This document shows, piece after piece, positions 60,196 through 64,000 of a stretch of 64,000 nucleotides of DNA. Made by a program: the position numbers and the translations under genes. The stretch lies in NCBI RefSeq assembly GCF_009811655.1, contig NZ_BGJX01000013.1:32071-96070 (forward strand). The letters are read 5' to 3'. Under the pieces are notes generated by a model that searched no databases, was not told where the DNA came from, and saw only the letters and a program-made list of their open reading frames with translations. Positions within the stretch are counted from its first letter, which is position 1; each line of letters begins with the position of its first letter. The DNA is from Methylosinus sp. Ce-a6. GTDB taxonomy: Bacteria; Pseudomonadota; Alphaproteobacteria; Rhizobiales; Beijerinckiaceae.

Positions 60196-61356
60196 TCAGG
60201 CGTTGCCCATCGGCTTCCCCGGGGCTCGGCGCGGATTTCTCGGGTCGTCGCCAGCGCCGTCCTTGCGTTGTGCGAGCTTCGTGTAAATCTCGATGAATCG
60301 GTCGGCCTGTATCGCAGCGCGCGTTATGGCGTCGTCGAGGGCGCGCACAGGGTGCTCCCCGCACGGGTCGATGCCGAATTCGAGGAACTCCTCATACGCC
60401 ATCCACAGCGCTTGGACCGTTTTGAGAGAGTGGCAGAGCGCGAGAACATTCATCTGGTCGGCTTCGTAAATCACATGATTGTAATCGGATCGATAGTAAT
60501 GGTGTTTCCCATCGGGCAAGATGCTCAGAATGTATCTTCCTACATTGCTTTTAGGGATATGGATCCAATCCTCGGAATTCTGGTTGCTATTCTGATCTTC
60601 TGCTTGCTTCGGCTCCAGAGACCGGCGCGAGAAGGCGAGGAAATGCAACGCGGCTTCCGTGATGGCGCGTCGCATCAACCGATCCTCGCCTGCCTCGACC
60701 TCGATCGTGGTGATATCGGAATAGTCGAGGCGGCGGGCGGCGGCGGTTTCCGAAATGCCCAACGCTTCGCAGCATTCGGTCAGGAAGAATGGGTGCCTAC
60801 GGCTCGACGTGTAGGGAATGTTTTTGCCGAACAACGCCCTGAGAAGGTCATCCGGATTGAGGTGGCCCTCTCGATAGATTTTAAAGAGGCGGTCGCGCGC
60901 ATCACGCTCGGCTTCGGGGTCGGTCGCGTCTTGTGAATCGGCCGCCTCGGCGCCGATCACACGCTGGAGACTAAGCTCGGTCTCCATGGCGGTGAACGCG
61001 TCTATATACGTGATCTTCCACAGTAAAGCCTCGTCCCCGGTGAAGCCCATCGCGAGGAGGGAGAAGGCGTTACGGTCCAATTCGAAATAGCGATCTTCGC
61101 GGTTTCGGACGGTTTGATGACCATCCCGCTTCTCGATGAAGCCCATGGCGCAATTTTGAGCCATGGACCCATCGAGGCGGGCCATACGGGCTCGTAGCCG
61201 ATCGATGTCGCGGAGGACGTTTTTGTGATCCTTCCCGAACGTCTTCGCGACCTGGCGGCTGTCGGCGAGGACTCTTCCCTCGGCGACAGAGACGAGGATT
61301 TCGACGGGCAGATTCGTCGCGGGAGCGTCGGCATCGTGGTTTTGATGATCTGACAT
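60196..61356 (-). CDS. Rha-family phage regulatory protein
   Basis: 386 residues. The N-terminal Rha domain is plain (VLADSRQVAKTFGKDHKNVLRDIDRLRARMA ... GHQTVRNREDRYFELDRNAFSLLAMGFTGDEALLWKITYIDAFTAMETEL). The C-terminal half has a KilA-like flavour but is not assigned. Rha interferes with lambdoid phage growth in IHF-deficient hosts. The ATG at 61356 is preceded by an A/G-rich stretch. Confidence 0.85.
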   Translation of the reverse strand: MSDHQNHDADAPATNLPVEILVSVAEGRVLADSRQVAKTFGKDHKNVLRDIDRLRARMARLDGSMAQNCAMGFIEKRDGHQTVRNREDRYFELDRNAFSLLAMGFTGDEALLWKITYIDAFTAMETELSLQRVIGAEAADSQDATDPEAERDARDRLFKIYREGHLNPDDLLRALFGKNIPYTSSRRHPFFLTECCEALGISETAAARRLDYSDITTIEVEAGEDRLMRRAITEAALHFLAFSRRSLEPKQAEDQNSNQNSEDWIHIPKSNVGRYILSILPDGKHHYYRSDYNHVIYEADQMNVLALCHSLKTVQALWMAYEEFLEFGIDPCGEHPVRALDDAITRAAIQADRFIEIYTKLAQRKDGAGDDPRNPRRAPGKPMGNA

Positions 61357-61947
61357 TTTCCACCTCGCATTGAAATCACAGCTGTTTTCCGAACAGCCGC
61401 GCTGCGCCTGGGGCTTTGCCCGGGCGCCACGAGAATCAGCTTGCGAGTGATGTGTGCGAATATGAAGCGCTGCGGCGGCCGGAAATTCGGGCCGAAAAAA
61501 AAATTCATCGGCCCGCGCCGCGCGCTCCTGTTTCTGCGCCAGCGGCCCCTTCTAATTCAACTTTTGCGTAAATCGATGCGCGTCAGCGCGCCTTGCGTGT
61601 GATGTTCGCCGGTTAGGCTCTGAGCGCCCCGGAGGGGCGTCCGGCACCAACGGTGCAATGGTCCATAATGGTTGTTTTTGTGGTGTCTTGGCGGTGCCTT
61701 TTATGTGCCTTGGATGTGCTTTGCGAGGGCGGATGTGCCCGCGAGGTGCCGCCGTCGTGTCTCGAAGTTCGTTGTACGTTCGTCATTGGCGCGTCGCGCT
61801 AGCAGCGGGCTCGAGAGCCGCTCTCTACCGCCGCTGCCGGCCCGAATCGGTCTTCGAATTCGCGCGGGCTCGGTTTCTCATTCGCATGCGGCCCGTAGGC
61901 TCGCACGCTTTGCGTGCGCAGCGCAACCGTTCGAGAGGAAAACGCGA
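61357..61947. promoter_or_regulatory. Divergent intergenic region with hairpins and GTGC repeats
   Basis: No gene is supported in about 590 bp. It holds a stem-loop cgcccc-gga-ggggcg (61625-61639), directly followed by gcacc-aac-ggtgc (61644-61656). Several gtgc motifs are then spaced 11-18 bases apart up to about 61760. It lies between the divergent Rha gene and the partition/mobilisation genes and could hold promoters, a partition site or an origin; none is proven. Confidence 0.4.
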
Positions 61948-62490
61948 ATGAGCAAGGAAAACCGAAATCGACCCTTCGAGGGTGAAGCGCTCGAAGACCT
62001 CGGGCGACCGTTCGGACGGCAAGGCGACATTTATCGCTGGCTGCGCGCCAATTTCGATTTCGTCGAGAACTGGCGGATTCGACTGAGTCCGACCTGGGAC
62101 ACGATCGCGGCGAAGATTTCGAAAGCGGGCGTCGTGAACCGGAATGGAAAGGGACCAACGGGACGACTGGTGCGGCGAATTTGGCAGCGTGTGTGTCGCG
62201 ACGTGGCGGCCGAACGAGAACGCGAAGCGGCCGAGCAGGCGGCGCGGGACGCGCTGGCCGAGCGCCGGCGCAACTATCCCTCGCGGCAGCCGGCGGCGGG
62301 GCCGTCGTTGGTGGAGGCAACGGGGCGGGCGCTCACGCCCGTGGGCGCGGCTAAGACGGCGGTGGCGACGACGGCGGCGGCGGCGGATAAGGAGAAGGAG
62401 AAGGAGATCGAGGAAAAGAAGAAGGCGGCGAGGCGGAAACTGGAATGCTTGTCGGGGCTGAGGCCGATGTCGGAATTTTTGGAGGGTTGA
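61948..62490 (+). CDS. Plasmid helix-turn-helix-like accessory protein
   Basis: 180 residues from the ATG at 61948 with GAGAGGAAA upstream. The first 90 residues (GDIYRWLRANFDFVENWRIRLSPTWDTIAAKISKAGVVNRNGKGPTGRLVRRIWQRVCRDV) resemble proteins I associate with ParA-like or mobilisation ATPases on alphaproteobacterial plasmids. The rest is an Ala/Glu/Lys-rich coiled tail (EKEKEIEEKKKAARRKLE). A DNA-binding role for the N-terminal part is inferred. Confidence 0.6.
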   Translation: MSKENRNRPFEGEALEDLGRPFGRQGDIYRWLRANFDFVENWRIRLSPTWDTIAAKISKAGVVNRNGKGPTGRLVRRIWQRVCRDVAAEREREAAEQAARDALAERRRNYPSRQPAAGPSLVEATGRALTPVGAAKTAVATTAAAADKEKEKEIEEKKKAARRKLECLSGLRPMSEFLEG

Positions 62491-62583
62491 CAGCTTCAGA
62501 TACGCGCAGGGTCGCGCGACGCTCGTTTCGAGCGATGGGGCGGGAAGAGCCGCTCCGTCGCGATAGGCGGAAAGGGAATTGCA

Positions 62584-63375
62584 ATGACCCTGTTGGATAT
62601 GGAGACGACCTCGCCCGGCGAGGATCGACAGCTTGTATTGGCGGTTCGACATGGACGTGGGCGGACGGGCGGGAGCACGTTCGCGGATTATCTGATTCAG
62701 CGAACGCGCCGCGAGGGGCGGGAGATCATCGTCGGGGACGGCGATCGTCGGAACGCGACCTTGGCGGGGTTCTATCCGCCAGGAACGGAGGGCGGGGCGC
62801 ATCAACCGCCGAGCGATCAGACGCCCGATGTGAAGGACTGGATCGGCCATCTGGTCGGCAAGATGGTGGAGGAGCGAAGGTCGCTGATTTTCGATTTGGG
62901 CGGGGGCGATCAGGCGCTGGCGGAGTTCTGCCGGGAGCTGTCGCTCTCGGAATTTTGCGCGTCGGTCGGCGTCGCGCCGCTGTCCATTTATATGACGGGG
63001 CCGGAGGTCGAGGACTTCGAGCATATCGTGACGATACATCGGTCGAAGGTGTTCGAGACGGAACGCTCGATGCTGGTGTTCAACGAGAGCCTCGTGCGGG
63101 CTGGCAAGACGCCGCAGGGCGCGTTCGACGCAATAATGGAACGGCCGGAAATCCTGGAGCTGATAGAGACGGGCACGGAAATCGTGGTCATGCCGCGCAT
63201 CATTCACATCGCGGAAGTCCGCAAGGCTGGGCTCGGCTTTTACGAGGCTGTGGAGGGCAAGCCGGGTCGAGACGGGAAGCCGCTCGATCCGCTGAAGCGG
63301 TTTTCGATCAAGACGTGGCTGGATCGGATGGAAGGCCAACTGTCGTCCGGCAAATTTCGGGAGTGGCTGCCATGA
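62584..63375 (+). CDS. ParA/TraL-like P-loop ATPase with a divergent Walker A
   Basis: 263 residues. A ParA/MinD-like fold is suggested by LVLAVRHGRGRTGGSTFADYL in place of KGGxGKS, EIIVGDGDRRNATLAGFYP (switch region) and RRSLIFDLGGGDQALAEF (Walker B). The canonical P-loop Lys residues are missing (GRGRTGGST), so nucleotide use may differ. Such ATPases (TraL, MobB-like) accompany relaxosomes on alphaproteobacterial plasmids. The stop overlaps the next start (ATGA). Confidence 0.7.
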   Translation: MTLLDMETTSPGEDRQLVLAVRHGRGRTGGSTFADYLIQRTRREGREIIVGDGDRRNATLAGFYPPGTEGGAHQPPSDQTPDVKDWIGHLVGKMVEERRSLIFDLGGGDQALAEFCRELSLSEFCASVGVAPLSIYMTGPEVEDFEHIVTIHRSKVFETERSMLVFNESLVRAGKTPQGAFDAIMERPEILELIETGTEIVVMPRIIHIAEVRKAGLGFYEAVEGKPGRDGKPLDPLKRFSIKTWLDRMEGQLSSGKFREWLP

Positions 63376-64000
63376 CCCCGAAGGAAACGGGAAATCCGAT
63401 CGAGAGCGTGGCCGAGGATGTGCGAATTTCGGCGCGGCAGGCGGAAGCGGCGGCGGCGGCGGAGGGGATCGAGCCGAATGGTCCTCTCGGCGGCTTCGTT
63501 GGCGCGTTCAAGTGGGCGCTTTTGAAGCTGGCGGATCTGGTCGAGCGGTTCGACGTGTCATTGTCGGGAAAGATGGAGGCGCAGCAACAGCAGATTGTCG
63601 CGCTTCACGAGCTCGGCGAGACGGAGATCGAGCGATTGCGTGAGGCGACGCGCCTTGCGGCGCTGACGATCCGGCAGGCGGAAGTGGTTCAGGAGACGAT
63701 CGTCACCAATGTCTGCAAGGACTTGGTGAAAAATCTGGTGAGCGAGTCGAAGCAGTGGCTGGTGCTGGCGGAGGATAATATCACCCGTCGGCGCACGCGC
63801 ATTTTCGCGATGAAGATGAGCGCGGCGGCGCTGGCGCTGCTGAGTGTGAGCTTTTGGTCCGGCTATCAGATTCGCGTGTTGCAGGACGAGCCGGCGCTGC
63901 AATCGCTGGCGCGTTGCGCGAAGACGCCGATGCGGGTGGCGATACAGGGTCAGCCGACGGGCGACTGGGTGTGCAAGCTGGAGACGCTGGCTCCGCGGGA
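63372..64000 (+). CDS. Membrane-anchored mobilisation-type protein (runs off the right edge)
   Basis: 209 codons are visible. The N-terminal cytoplasmic part is helical (EAQQQQIVALHELGETEIERLREATRLAALTIRQAEVVQETIVTNVCKDLVKNLV), followed by a membrane helix (MSAAALALLSVSFWSGYQI) and a periplasmic tail. The start overlaps the ParA-like stop (ATGA). ParA-like plus helical membrane protein is the arrangement of TraL/TraK- or MobB/C-type pairs, but the C-terminus is outside the window. Confidence 0.6.
   Translation, partial: MTPKETGNPIESVAEDVRISARQAEAAAAAEGIEPNGPLGGFVGAFKWALLKLADLVERFDVSLSGKMEAQQQQIVALHELGETEIERLREATRLAALTIRQAEVVQETIVTNVCKDLVKNLVSESKQWLVLAEDNITRRRTRIFAMKMSAAALALLSVSFWSGYQIRVLQDEPALQSLARCAKTPMRVAIQGQPTGDWVCKLETLAPR

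Noticed and set aside
61625..61656. Adjacent stem-loops considered as a rho-independent terminator
   Set aside because: No following T run and no gene ends just upstream; the region lies between divergent genes.
61825..63339. Long minus-strand open frame opposite the partition-type genes
   Set aside because: Contains runs of Arg and Leu from repetitive codons of the real genes; no start site or motifs.
1..64000. CRISPR arrays, tRNA or rRNA genes and a replication initiator
   Set aside because: None were recognised by reading either strand; absence of a Rep gene in this window does not exclude one elsewhere on the element.

Overview
The window looks like part of a large conjugative plasmid, or possibly an integrative element, from a GC-rich alphaproteobacterium. 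Composition and gene style fit Hyphomicrobiales, perhaps a methylotroph, but no gene here fixes the genus. No rRNA, tRNA, CRISPR array or recognisable replication initiator was seen.

The backbone is a nearly complete Dot/Icm-type (type IVB, MPF-I) secretion system in two blocks. A minus-strand block (about 9190-17448) holds DotA, a TraW/VirB5-like periplasmic protein, a TcpQ-domain protein, lipoproteins and several unknown proteins. A plus-strand block (19849-40731) runs DotI-DotH-DotG-DotF-DotE-x-x-DotP-DotN-DotO, then DotD-DotC-DotB-IcmT-(IcmS-like)-lytic transglycosylase-DotM-x-DotL, then DUF2726, phospholipase-D and DUF1173-like proteins. As I recall the IncI order, this is a permutation of traM..U followed by traH..L and trbA..C. 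An IcmV/TraX-like membrane protein and a thioredoxin-fold protein lie at 7301-8954. DNA processing is encoded at 53886-57816: a MobF relaxase-helicase, a small accessory protein and an HU/IHF protein. Partition/mobilisation-type genes close the window at 61948-64000.

The left end (1-6038) holds a lipoprotein cut by the window edge, two inverted IS6-family copies around a 567-residue orphan gene, a FinO/ProQ-like gene truncated by one IS copy, and two exported proteins.

Between the transfer genes and the relaxase is a defence-rich cargo segment (about 41000-52860). It contains: (i) a minus-strand CBASS operon (DUF2188 protein, CapV patatin phospholipase, CD-NTase, Cap2 E2-E1 protein); (ii) a divergent XRE regulator, ImmA/IrrE metallopeptidase and ExoI-like exonuclease sharing a palindrome-rich control region with CBASS; (iii) decayed gene remnants; and (iv) a tightly coupled three-gene cluster, 48713-52859: SMC/RecF-like ATPase, histidine kinase, and a receiver domain fused to an aminoglycoside-phosphotransferase-like kinase. 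Cluster (iv) is the best candidate for an undescribed system: a two-component pathway whose output appears to be a kinase rather than DNA binding. A diverged direct repeat lies at both sides of the 17-kb segment that includes this cargo and the relaxase region.

Other notable points are an IcmS-like and a possible IcmW-like gene in a conjugation system, and the pairing of a type IVB apparatus with a MobF relaxase.
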